Positions 1-7,210 of a DNA stretch of 29,887 nucleotides are shown here, piece after piece. Position 1 is the first letter of the stretch, and each line of letters opens with the position of its first letter. The position numbers and the translations under genes are program-made. This DNA is from an uncultured Lachnospiraceae bacterium. Lineage in GTDB: Bacteria > Bacillota > Clostridia > Lachnospirales > Lachnospiraceae. The stretch is from positions 1-29,887 of the forward strand of contig CAJURT010000042.1 of the NCBI GenBank assembly GCA_910588875.1, in the 5' to 3' direction. Below the pieces are notes generated by a model, which ran no database searches, was not told the DNA's origin, and saw only the letters and a list, made by a program, of their open reading frames with translations.

Positions 1-49
1 CACGTATCCAGCTTGGAAGGCTGGTGTTCTACCATTGAACTACACCCGC
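1..49 (-). tRNA. tRNA-Gly (anticodon TCC), partial
   Basis: Read on the minus strand, the acceptor 5' strand GCGGGTG, a D arm and an anticodon arm with loop CTTCCAA are visible, so the anticodon is TCC (glycine). The T arm and the 3' acceptor strand lie outside the window. It lies 31 bases downstream of tRNA-Pro on the same strand and is probably co-transcribed with it. Confidence 0.93.
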
Positions 50-80
50 ATAATACTATTCAATTCTGTCTGACTTCAAT

Positions 81-154
81 CGGGGTGACAGGATTCGAAC
101 CTGCGACTTCCTGGTCCCAAACCAGGCGCTCTAGCCAAACTGAGCCACACCCCG
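81..154 (-). tRNA. tRNA-Pro (anticodon TGG)
   Basis: Complete cloverleaf on the minus strand. The acceptor CGGGGTG pairs with CACCCCG, the anticodon loop is TTTGGGA giving anticodon TGG, and the T arm carries GGTTCGAATCC. No CCA is encoded. A consensus promoter lies about 50 bases upstream, and tRNA-Gly follows downstream. Confidence 0.96.
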
Positions 155-210
155 AAATATGGAATGCTGCCATCCTGCATCACCAACGATTGTTGACCAA
201 CGCAAAGAGT

Positions 211-239
211 ATTATATAACAGCCACTCCATTTTGTCAA
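211..239 (-). promoter_or_regulatory. Consensus sigma-A promoter of the tRNA-Pro/tRNA-Gly unit
   Basis: On the minus strand TTGACA (234-239) and TATAAT (211-216) are separated by exactly 17 bases, a perfect match to the housekeeping consensus. The predicted start near 204 leaves a leader of about 50 nt before tRNA-Pro. Confidence 0.9.
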
Positions 240-261
240 CCAATTTTTACAAACTCTCAAT

Positions 262-420
262 TTATTTTTCCCGCTTGGAGCCCAAGGCTTTTTTCAGCCT
301 GCGGACAGCCTTTTGTCCCAATTTGAGCAGTTCATTGTCTATCCTGTTGCCACCGGCAAGGCACATGTCCGGAGCATCCCAATCCCCGTCCTCCAGTTCC
401 AGATCCTCCAGTTCCCACAT
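262..420 (-). CDS. Small hypothetical protein, 52 residues, acidic N-half and basic C-half
   Basis: A short frame starts 13 bases after the stop codon of the phosphodiesterase gene, so it could be translationally coupled. The protein begins MWELEDLELEDGDWD (strongly acidic) and ends in a lysine/arginine-rich helix-like stretch (LLKLGQKAVRRLKKAL). No family is recognised. The ribosome binding site is weak (GCAGGGC right before ATG). The charge asymmetry and the operon-end position support it, but a chance open frame is possible. It is followed by the A/T-rich region leading to the tRNA promoter, where no clear terminator is seen. Confidence 0.38.
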   Translation of the reverse strand: MWELEDLELEDGDWDAPDMCLAGGNRIDNELLKLGQKAVRRLKKALGSKREK

Positions 421-433
421 GCCCTGCCGGCCG

Positions 434-922
434 CTAGGACAAGAAATTGCGTTCAAAACGCACACTTCCGTCCTCCTCCATATACATAATCATATACGAC
501 GGCTTGCGCCCTTCCTGCCTCGGATAGGAAAGGCTTCCCGGATTTAGTATTGTCACGCCATGGTATCGGTCCAGGAACGGCCTGTGGGTATGGCCATACA
601 TGGCGATGTCGCAGTCCCTGTCCACGGCTTCCTGGTAGAGACCCTCAATCCCCAAAGAGACATTATAATAGTGTCCGTGGGTCAGCAGGATCCTGTGGGG
701 CCCCAGTTCCAGTTCAATCTCCCGTTCCAGGGAAGAGAAAAAGTCATTGTTGCCCATGACCATCTGCAGCTGGCACCCTTCATTGACCCACTCCCCAATC
801 AAATTCTCGCTCCCCTCCGCATCTCCCAGATGAATCAGCATATCAAGAGGCGCCTGCTCCTGAATCACCTGCTTCAGATTGTCATCCTTTCGGTGGGTAT
901 CACTCACAATCAGTATTTTCAT
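434..922 (-). CDS. YfcE/MJ0936-type metallophosphoesterase (phosphodiesterase)
   Basis: A 162-residue protein, the usual size for the small YfcE family. The calcineurin-like metal motifs occur in order: D-x-H near the start (SDTHRKDD), GDAEG, GNND, HGHYY and the paired GHTHRP motif near residue 110. These bind two divalent metals and hydrolyse phosphodiester or phosphomonoester bonds; the natural substrate of this subfamily is not settled. The start is well fixed: GGGGGAGG lies 7 bases upstream, and the ATG overlaps the TGA stop of the pyrophosphatase gene by one base (TGATG), so the two are translationally coupled. It is the last clear gene of the leftward operon that begins near 4900. Confidence 0.88.
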   Translation of the reverse strand: MKILIVSDTHRKDDNLKQVIQEQAPLDMLIHLGDAEGSENLIGEWVNEGCQLQMVMGNNDFFSSLEREIELELGPHRILLTHGHYYNVSLGIEGLYQEAVDRDCDIAMYGHTHRPFLDRYHGVTILNPGSLSYPRQEGRKPSYMIMYMEEDGSVRFERNFLS

Positions 923-1530
923 CAGGATTCCTCCCCCAGAATTCGTTTCAGTTCACCCTTCATCGCCTCCAACGCCTTCCCCCGATGGCTGATACGGTTT
1001 TTTTGCTCAATGGTAAGTTCTGCAGAAGTAACCCCATACTCCGGGATCATCAGGATCGGATCATAGCCAAACCCTCCTTCCCCCGCCGGCTCATCGGCAA
1101 TCTCCCCCTCCATGGTTGCCTCCGTGTGCACCACATGTCCGTCCGGCAGCACTGCAGCGATATTGCACACAAAACGTGCACTGCGCTGGCTGCCTTTGGC
1201 TTCCCTTAACCGGTGGATGATATTCCTGTTTTTAACCTCATAGGAAGTCTCTTCCCCCATATACCGAGCAGAATAGATCCCTGGCTCCCCGCCAATGTAA
1301 TCCACCACCAGCCCGGAATCATCCGCCAGCACAATATCCCCGGTGCATTCCCAGACTGCCCGGGCCTTAATCTCAGCATTCTCCCCAAAAGTATTGCCAT
1401 CCTCCACAATCTCCGGATCTGCCCCTGCCTCCTTCATAGAAAGGATCTCACAGCCAAGATCCCCCAGAATCAGGCGGATCTCCCGCATCTTTCCGGCATT
1501 CCCTGTTGCAAAAATTATTCTATGCTTCAT
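922..1530 (-). CDS. rdgB: XTP/dITP diphosphatase (non-canonical purine NTP pyrophosphatase, RdgB/HAM1 family)
   Basis: A 202-residue protein with the family signatures: ATGNAGK at the N-terminus (substrate phosphate contact), DGNTFGENA, ADDSGL in the middle, GFGYDPI, and SHRGKA near the C-terminus. The enzyme hydrolyses XTP, dITP and ITP to monophosphates plus pyrophosphate and so keeps deaminated purines out of DNA and RNA. The frame stays open upstream to 1665, but the start at 1530 is chosen because GGAGG sits 6 bases before it and the homologous region begins exactly there. An in-frame ATG at 1536 abuts the GGAGG and is too close to use. It is coupled to the downstream phosphodiesterase, a common pairing in Firmicutes. 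Confidence 0.93.
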   Translation of the reverse strand: MKHRIIFATGNAGKMREIRLILGDLGCEILSMKEAGADPEIVEDGNTFGENAEIKARAVWECTGDIVLADDSGLVVDYIGGEPGIYSARYMGEETSYEVKNRNIIHRLREAKGSQRSARFVCNIAAVLPDGHVVHTEATMEGEIADEPAGEGGFGYDPILMIPEYGVTSAELTIEQKNRISHRGKALEAMKGELKRILGEES

Positions 1531-1598
1531 CGTCATCCTCCGTACATCATCCCTCAGCCCTGAGGGAATGGCTTCACGCCATAAAACCCATGTATCCT

Positions 1599-3122
1599 TT
1601 ACCTGGCACATGTATATGCCTTCAGGCAGATATTGCAGTTTTGTTTCTCTTCCACCCTTTCCCAACGCATCCCCTCAAAACTGATATACCCTTCCCCATC
1701 ACTTAAGTCCACCTGGCATTTCCCGTCCCCTGCGTCATATTCCACTGCAATCGGATGAACCGCCCCGGGCGTGCGCAGGCAAACCATCACCGCAAACCGC
1801 TCTCCCTTGCCCACGGGAACCCTTTCTCTCAAAGGGATAGTATAATACCCCGCCTGCTTCAGCACCCCTTCCGCCAAAAGAAGCCTCTGCCGGGCCAGTG
1901 CTCCCCTCGGGTCCTCCGGCAAGCCACGCAGCAGATACACCTGATACTCCGTGCCCTCTCCCGTGGCATAAAACCCTGCTGCCGCCACCTCTTCTTCCTC
2001 CCGGGCCATATATACATTGGCTGCCCAGGCCGTTTCCTCCCCATAGCCCAGCTGCCCTACCCAGCCGCACAAATCACTTTGATATAGGGAGCCATAATTA
2101 TCCGGTTCCTCCACACAGGTATAGGCAATATTGGTCTTCCCCAGATTGCCGTCATAATAGGATACATAGAAAAAACCACCGTCTCCGAATTCGGTGCCCC
2201 AGCTGTTTTCACACAGGAATGCCCCGTCTCCCTCCACATCGGCCTTAAATGCATCTCCCGGGAAATTATCATCCCATCCAACAATCACCACATCATGGTT
2301 GGGCGCTGTGGAATAGGGGTAGCAATAAGCCATGGCTTCCGGATTGTAATGCTCGGAGCGGCTCCGGCTATTCTGCAGTGTGGTATATAAGGAACTTTGC
2401 ACCCCTCCGCAGGCCAATACCGCCCGCTTGATCATCTCCCGGTCATTCTCCGGCAGAATACGGATCTCCTGCACATGCTTTACCGGGGCCAGGCCCTCCG
2501 GAGATACGCCATCGCCATAAGGATCCTGTTCCTCCGTCACCGGCCCCCGCCAAGATAAAAGATAGGCCATGGACATGGTGTACTCCCCCCCGTTTTCCTG
2601 CCCAAGAATAAAATTAGGGTTATGGGACATATGATCCTCCGAAAAATCCCACCTCTCCTGAGGGAGCAATGTATTTTCCAATGCCGTCAAGGAGGAAAAT
2701 GCCCAACAGGTTCCCAGATCCTTCTGGTCCTCTACTGGTGCTGTCCTCCCCATCTCCCGGGCATCATATCGGGCCGGCAGGACAATCTCTTCCTCTAAGA
2801 TGCGGCGGATCTGTTCCTGCCTCAGCCACCGTTCTCTCTGCTTCAGGACCCTGGATACCTCACCCGCCAGCCGGGGCAGCCGTTCCCTCCACCCCTCCCA
2901 GGCTTTCCAGACATCCCTTCCTTTGGGAGTTTCCTTCTCTTCCTGTCCCATAACAGACCCCTCCGCCTCAACATTGCTGCTTTCCGGAGAGTCCTCTCTT
3001 TCCACGCCATCCGGCAGGGCATCCTTCCGCGAAAGGCTGCAACCGCACAGCAAAAAAATCATCACTGCCCCCAGTACGGCCCGGCGCCAGGCCTCCCTAA
3101 CCATCCCCTGCACTGCCCGCAT
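1599..3122 (-). CDS. Papain-like (C1A) cysteine protease, predicted lipoprotein
   Basis: About 507 residues. A basic N-terminus is followed by a hydrophobic stretch and the lipobox L-C-G-C (Cys28), predicting export and lipid anchoring. The papain catalytic set is intact: Cys139 in GTCWAFSS, His276 in PNHDVVIVGWDD, and Asn306 in CENSWGTEFGDGG. The remaining ~180 residues form a beta-rich C-terminal domain like the lectin-like domain seen after C1 domains in clostridial surface proteases. Residues 30-110 are charged and probably a spacer or propeptide. The gene overlaps the end of the methyltransferase gene by 26 bases. No strong ribosome binding site is seen at either candidate ATG (3122 or 3104), so the start is uncertain; the later start keeps the signal peptide. 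A protein-degrading lipoprotein is an unexpected member of this housekeeping operon. Confidence 0.87.
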   Translation of the reverse strand: MRAVQGMVREAWRRAVLGAVMIFLLCGCSLSRKDALPDGVEREDSPESSNVEAEGSVMGQEEKETPKGRDVWKAWEGWRERLPRLAGEVSRVLKQRERWLRQEQIRRILEEEIVLPARYDAREMGRTAPVEDQKDLGTCWAFSSLTALENTLLPQERWDFSEDHMSHNPNFILGQENGGEYTMSMAYLLSWRGPVTEEQDPYGDGVSPEGLAPVKHVQEIRILPENDREMIKRAVLACGGVQSSLYTTLQNSRSRSEHYNPEAMAYCYPYSTAPNHDVVIVGWDDNFPGDAFKADVEGDGAFLCENSWGTEFGDGGFFYVSYYDGNLGKTNIAYTCVEEPDNYGSLYQSDLCGWVGQLGYGEETAWAANVYMAREEEEVAAAGFYATGEGTEYQVYLLRGLPEDPRGALARQRLLLAEGVLKQAGYYTIPLRERVPVGKGERFAVMVCLRTPGAVHPIAVEYDAGDGKCQVDLSDGEGYISFEGMRWERVEEKQNCNICLKAYTCAR

Positions 3123-4269
3123 TCCGCTTAGGAGGCTTAGGCCCCAGGAATTGATAATAGTAGGTCTTCATCATCCCATTATATATCTTACGGTTCTTAT
3201 CCGCCTTCCGTCCCATGTATTTCTCCACATCCTCATAGGCCGTAATGATGTAGGCAGACCATGCATCCAGCATGCGGTAACGTTCTCCCAGCTGTGCATA
3301 AAGGGCCGGCAGATTGCCCTTTTCTTCAATCCGCTCCCCATAAGGCGGATTCGTAATAAGAAATCCATATTTTTTGGGATGGCTGAGTTCAGACACAGGG
3401 CGTCTTTGAAAATGGATCAGATGGCCTACCCCCGCCGCCTCCGCGTTAGCCCGCGCCGAGCGGATAATATCCCCGTCCGCATCGTACCCCTGGATGTCCA
3501 CTGATACCGTGTTATCCACCAGTTCCGACGCCTCATCCATAGCCGCATACCAGCATTTGCGCGGGATAAGTTCCTTCCAGTCCTCAGACAGGAAGGAGCG
3601 GTTCATTCCCGGCGCTATATTCGCCGCCATCATTGCCGCCTCAATCGGAAATGTCCCGCTGCCGCAAAACGGATCCACCAGAATACGGTCTTTCTTCCAT
3701 GGTGTCAGCATAATCAGCGCCGCCGCAAGAGTCTCCTCTATCGGCGCTTTGCTGGTCAGCTTGCGGTACCCCCGCTTATGCAGGGACTCCCCGGTTGTAT
3801 CTAAACCCACGGTTACCTGGTCTTTATACAGGAAAACCCTCAGGGGATAGCTGCTTCCGGACTCCGGTATCACCTCCCTGCGGTAAGCCAGCTTCATCCG
3901 TTCCACCATCGCCTTTTTCATCACTGACTGAATATCAGTAGGGCTAAAAAGCTTGCTCTTCACGGATCCTGCCTTTTTCACCCAGAACTTTCCCTCCGGA
4001 GGGATAAAATCCTCCCAGGCGATTGCCTTTGTCCCCTGGAACAGTTCTTCAAAGCTGGTTGCCCGGAAACTCCCTGCCTTAATCAGGATCCTCTCGGTTG
4101 TCCGAAGGAAAATATTCCCCCGGCAGACTGCCTCGGCATCCCCCAAAAATGTCACACGGCCATCTTCCACCTGGGTAACCTCATATCCCAGATCTATAAT
4201 TTCCCTCTTTAATACCGCTTCCATGCCAAAATGGCAGGGCGCCATCAGTTCATAAATTCTGTCTGCCAT
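3097..4269 (-). CDS. THUMP-domain class I SAM-dependent RNA methyltransferase (RlmL/YpsC-like)
   Basis: A 390-residue protein. Residues 1-155 form the ferredoxin-like/THUMP RNA-binding part. Residues 190-385 form a Rossmann methyltransferase domain with the SAM loop DPFCGSGTF (199-207) and the catalytic NPPYGER motif (307-313), typical of N2-guanine RNA methyltransferases. By family it modifies 23S rRNA (RlmL-type m2G), but the exact target cannot be read from sequence. The length matches single-domain Firmicutes YpsC rather than the long fused E. coli RlmKL. An AGGTGG ribosome binding site precedes the ATG. It lies 12 bases behind the phosphodiesterase gene and overlaps the protease gene, so it is in the same operon. 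Confidence 0.9.
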   Translation of the reverse strand: MADRIYELMAPCHFGMEAVLKREIIDLGYEVTQVEDGRVTFLGDAEAVCRGNIFLRTTERILIKAGSFRATSFEELFQGTKAIAWEDFIPPEGKFWVKKAGSVKSKLFSPTDIQSVMKKAMVERMKLAYRREVIPESGSSYPLRVFLYKDQVTVGLDTTGESLHKRGYRKLTSKAPIEETLAAALIMLTPWKKDRILVDPFCGSGTFPIEAAMMAANIAPGMNRSFLSEDWKELIPRKCWYAAMDEASELVDNTVSVDIQGYDADGDIIRSARANAEAAGVGHLIHFQRRPVSELSHPKKYGFLITNPPYGERIEEKGNLPALYAQLGERYRMLDAWSAYIITAYEDVEKYMGRKADKNRKIYNGMMKTYYYQFLGPKPPKRNAGSAGDG

Positions 4270-4281
4270 ATGCCACCTTTC

Positions 4282-4833
4282 TTATCTAAGTGCAAGACTT
4301 ATCTCCTTTATGGTATTCCCTTCAAAATCCAAAATCCGGAAATGTTTATCCTCCAAAATGCCATAGGTTGCCGGATACCCCCCTTTGGGGATGGACACGG
4401 ATCCCGGATTCAGAACATAGACAGAGCCAACCTGCTCCGCCTTCAGCAAATGGGTATGCCCATGCACCAATATATCCCCCTTTTTCATCGGGGGTAAATG
4501 CTCCTGGTTATATATATGGCCATGGGTCGCATAAAAGGTCAGTCCATTCAGCACCAGCAACGCATAATCTGCCATCACCGGAAATTCCAGCACCATCTGA
4601 TCCACCTCGGCTTCGCAATTCCCCCGGACTGCATATATCTCATCCTTCACAGCATTCAGCAGGGCAATCACTTCTTTCGGGGCATACTCCTTTGGCAGGT
4701 CATTGCGTGGGCCGTGGTACAAAATATCCCCCAGCAAAATCAGCCGGCCTGCACCAGACCGGCGATATTCTTCCAAAAGCCTTCGGCAATACCACCCGGA
4801 ACCGTGGATATCCGACGCAAACATATACTTCAT
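4282..4833 (-). CDS. yfcE: YfcE-family phosphodiesterase
   Basis: A 183-residue metallophosphoesterase, the canonical YfcE length. Motifs in order are SDIHGSG (metal ligands), GDILYHGPRND, RGNCEAEVD, THGHIYN and GHTHLLK; LNPGSVSIPKGG near the C-terminus is the typical YfcE signature. E. coli YfcE cleaves artificial phosphodiesters with manganese; the physiological substrate is unknown. GGAGAG lies about 7 bases before the ATG. It is the first gene of the operon, with a good promoter at 4878-4906. The operon therefore begins and ends with related phosphoesterases, but the two proteins are clearly different in sequence, so this is not a recent duplication. Confidence 0.92.
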   Translation of the reverse strand: MKYMFASDIHGSGWYCRRLLEEYRRSGAGRLILLGDILYHGPRNDLPKEYAPKEVIALLNAVKDEIYAVRGNCEAEVDQMVLEFPVMADYALLVLNGLTFYATHGHIYNQEHLPPMKKGDILVHGHTHLLKAEQVGSVYVLNPGSVSIPKGGYPATYGILEDKHFRILDFEGNTIKEISLALR

Positions 4834-4877
4834 CCCGCTTCTCTCCTTATCCCTTGTGCGGTTATTTTAATATTTCT

Positions 4878-4906
4878 ATTTTATAGCCTGGATATACGGT
4901 TGTCAA
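4878..4906 (-). promoter_or_regulatory. Sigma-A promoter of the yfcE-methyltransferase-protease-rdgB operon
   Basis: Minus strand TTGACA (4901-4906), a 17-base spacer, then TAAAAT (4878-4883). The predicted start near 4871 gives a leader of about 38 nt before the yfcE ATG. The rhodanese gene upstream has its own short spacer, so read-through from it is also possible. Confidence 0.75.
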
Positions 4907-4921
4907 CGGAAAAATCCCCTC

Positions 4922-5227
4922 TCACCTCACCAGATATTTTCCCCTGTACGCCTCAATCCCCCCACAAATGTCCGCCACCTGATATCCATAACGTGCCAGC
5001 TGCCTTGCGGCAATCATGCTCCTTGGCCCGCGGTAGCAGTACAGAATGATGAAACGGTCCATCGGCAGTTCCCCTACCCGCCCCCAGAATTCCTCATCCG
5101 GTATATTGACTGCCCCCCGGATATGGGATCTGGCATAGGAGGCAGGGTCCCTCATATCCACCAGGTAAATCCACCGGTTTTCATCCAGATACTGTTCCAG
5201 CTGTGCTGCACTGATCATATACCACAT
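4922..5227 (-). CDS. Single-domain rhodanese-like protein
   Basis: A 101-residue protein spanning one rhodanese fold: VDMRDPASYARSHIRGAVNIP near the N-terminus, the active-site loop CYRGPRS with the catalytic Cys, then GGIEAYRG at the C-terminus. Such proteins carry sulfur as a persulfide or act as redox/sulfur relay partners; the acceptor is unknown. The frame continues upstream to 5521, but that extension is the out-of-frame reading of the Asn/Gln-rich gene. The start at 5227 has AGGCGG about 7 bases upstream and begins the conserved domain. No signal peptide, so cytoplasmic. Confidence 0.88.
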   Translation of the reverse strand: MWYMISAAQLEQYLDENRWIYLVDMRDPASYARSHIRGAVNIPDEEFWGRVGELPMDRFIILYCYRGPRSMIAARQLARYGYQVADICGGIEAYRGKYLVR

Positions 5228-5267
5228 TATTATCCGCCTGTTTATTGGTTTTGCTATTAATATATGA

Positions 5268-5297
5268 AGAAAAGCCGTCCCTTGTCCCAGGACGGCT
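5268..5297 (-). terminator. Rho-independent terminator of the Asn/Gln-rich small gene
   Basis: Perfect 8-bp stem AGCCGTCC (5273-5280) with GGACGGCT (5290-5297) and a 9-base loop. On the minus strand it is followed by TTTTCTTC, so it ends the leftward transcript of the small gene at 5367-5537. Confidence 0.82.
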
Positions 5298-5366
5298 CTC
5301 TGTCTTTCTCGTGTTCGGTTTTGAATGCATCCCGCTGCCAGGTACATCCCCAGATAATCCTTCTGG

Positions 5367-5537
5367 TTAGCGGTTATTGTTCTGGCTGTTGTTCTGATTG
5401 CAATTGCGGCTGCTATTCTGGTTGTTGTTCTGATTGTTGTTCTGGCTGTTGTTCTGGTTGTTGTTCTGGCTGCTGTTGCGATTGCTGTTGCGGCTGCTGT
5501 TCTTGCTGTTATCCATGTCATTGTAATTGTCTTTCAT
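5367..5537 (-). CDS. 56-residue Asn/Gln/Ser-rich low-complexity protein
   Basis: An ATG at 5537 is preceded by AGGAGG at 8 bases. The frame runs 56 codons, MKDNYNDMDNSKN followed by repeated asparagine-glutamine-serine triplets (units like NNSQ, NNNQ, NSSR) and a single cysteine, ending NNNR then TAA. A clean terminator lies 70-95 bases downstream. Nearly all codons are AAC/AAT, CAG and AGC, so the DNA is a degenerate trinucleotide/12-base repeat tract. Small Asn-rich proteins of this kind appear in clostridial genomes, sometimes loosely linked with sporulation, but no function is established here. The opposite strand reads as a Cys/Gly-rich frame; the strong ribosome binding site and the terminator both favour the minus strand. 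Confidence 0.72.
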   Translation of the reverse strand: MKDNYNDMDNSKNSSRNSNRNSSQNNNQNNSQNNNQNNNQNSSRNCNQNNSQNNNR

Positions 5538-5708
5538 GACTGATACCTCCTGGTTTATTCATTGGATTTGTTACAGGAGTAGTATGGCTTTTCCTAAATG
5601 AATTATGCATCGCCCGGGCTTTTTTTAACCATTTCTTAAAACAACCATGATTTAATAAAATTTCCATTTGTTTTTTTTGAAGGTTACTGCTGCATTCAAG
5701 TTTCTTTT

Positions 5709-7127
5709 CTATCTCAAATTCTCCCCATTTGCCTCTATCACTTCCCGGTACCACATAAAGGATTTCTTCCGCACACGTTCCTGGGTGCCGTTCCCCCTAT
5801 CATCCTTATCCACATAAATAAGGCCATATCTCTTGGACATCTCCCCTGTGGTGGCGCTGATCAGATCCACGCACCCCCAGGGCGTATATCCGAGCAAATC
5901 CACCCCGTCCTCATCTGCCGCATCCATCATGGCCCGGATGTGAGCCCTCAGATAATCAATCCGGTAGTCATCCTCAATTCTTCCCTTCTTATCCGGTTCA
6001 TCCCTGGCTCCCAAACCGTTTTCTACAATAAACAGTGGTTTTTGATAACGGTCATAAAGATCATTCAGCGTGATGCGGAGACCCAGCGGATCAATCGGCC
6101 ATCCCCACTGGCTGCATTCCAGATAGGGATTTTTAGCCGAAGCAAATACATTCCCCCCCGATGCCTCCCCCTGGCCGTCAGCCCGGACGCAGCGGCTGTT
6201 GTAGTAAGACAGAGAAATAAAGTCCACGGTGTGTTCCTTCAATATTTTGGTATCCCAGGGTCCCATTTCCAAACGGATGCCCTCCTGCTCCAGCAGCTTC
6301 CTCGCATAGGCCGGATAGGTTCCCCTGGCCTGGATATCAATAAAGAAATAATTCTCCCGGTCCCGTTTCCTGCTCTCCCACACATCCTCCGGCCGGCAGC
6401 TGTAAGGATACACGCTTCCTGCCGCCAGCATACAGCCCACCTGGCATTCAGGATCAATCTCATGAGCCAGCTTTACGGCATAAGCGGACGCCACAAGTTC
6501 ATTGTGGGCTGCCTGGTACTTAACCTCAGTCTCATTCTCCCCTTTTGAAAATCGGATTCCGGCGCCCATAAAGGGCAGATGCATCAGCATATTGATTTCA
6601 TTAAAGGTAATCCAGTACCTTACCTTGCCCTTAAAATAACGGAAAAGAGCCTCACAGTAGTTGAGATAAAAATCAATGACCTTCCGGTTCCTCCAGGAGC
6701 CGTATTTATCCACAAGGTTCAGGGGAATATCAAAATGGCAGATCGTTACTATCGGCTCAATGCCATATCGCAACAGTTCATTAATCAGCGCCTCATAAAA
6801 TTTAAGCCCCTCTTCATTGGGCTCCGTTTCCTCCCCTGTCGGGAAAATACGTGACCAGGAAATGGAAAAACGATAACATTTAAACCCCATTTCCGCAAAG
6901 AGAGCAATATCTTCCTTGTAATGCCCGTACAGATCAACAGCCTCTCTTCCCGGATAAACGGAATCCGCCGGCAACTCCCGATAGTCCATACGCCCTTCCA
7001 TCACAGGCATCCGGTTTTTCCCGTAAGGAATCACGTCTGCAAGACCCAAACCCCGGCCGCCTTCCTGCCAGCCGCCTTCACACTGATTGGCAGCCGTAGC
7101 GCCGCCCCACAAAAAATCCTTCCGCAT
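5709..7127 (-). CDS. bglA: GH1 6-phospho-beta-glucosidase
   Basis: A 472-residue TIM-barrel enzyme of normal GH1 length. The acid/base Glu177 is in TFNEIN and the nucleophile Glu369 is in IVENGLG. The phosphate-binding Ser431-Lys432-x-Tyr434 set (GEMSKRYGLIYVD) marks the 6-phospho subfamily. It hydrolyses phosphorylated cellobiose, salicin or arbutin type substrates delivered by the PTS to glucose-6-phosphate plus aglycone or glucose. The frame is open up to 7211, but the start at 7127 is preferred because AGGAGG lies 9 bases before it and homology begins at MRKDFLWGGATAA. The permease gene ends 83 bases upstream, so the two form an operon. The 3' flank (5540-5708) holds no supported gene. 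Confidence 0.94.
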   Translation of the reverse strand: MRKDFLWGGATAANQCEGGWQEGGRGLGLADVIPYGKNRMPVMEGRMDYRELPADSVYPGREAVDLYGHYKEDIALFAEMGFKCYRFSISWSRIFPTGEETEPNEEGLKFYEALINELLRYGIEPIVTICHFDIPLNLVDKYGSWRNRKVIDFYLNYCEALFRYFKGKVRYWITFNEINMLMHLPFMGAGIRFSKGENETEVKYQAAHNELVASAYAVKLAHEIDPECQVGCMLAAGSVYPYSCRPEDVWESRKRDRENYFFIDIQARGTYPAYARKLLEQEGIRLEMGPWDTKILKEHTVDFISLSYYNSRCVRADGQGEASGGNVFASAKNPYLECSQWGWPIDPLGLRITLNDLYDRYQKPLFIVENGLGARDEPDKKGRIEDDYRIDYLRAHIRAMMDAADEDGVDLLGYTPWGCVDLISATTGEMSKRYGLIYVDKDDRGNGTQERVRKKSFMWYREVIEANGENLR

Positions 7128-7210
7128 ATTACTGCGCCTCCTTTTCCCGTTACCAGCACATGAAGCCGGAAATCCGTTTGTATACATTGCAGGATATTGC
7201 TGTTTCCCCA

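Noticed and set aside
1551..1566. Inverted repeat CCCTCAG/CTGAGGG upstream of rdgB
   Set aside because: The arms are separated by two bases only and no T-run follows; too weak to call a terminator or operator.
5264..5539. Plus-strand Cys/Gly-rich open frame
   Set aside because: It is the complement of the Asn/Gln/Ser repeat gene; the minus strand has AGGAGG at ideal distance and a terminator, while the plus frame has no ribosome binding site.
5518..5754. Minus-strand 78-codon frame between the GH1 gene and the small Asn-rich gene
   Set aside because: It starts inside the GH1 coding end, has no ribosome binding site and no recognisable sequence.
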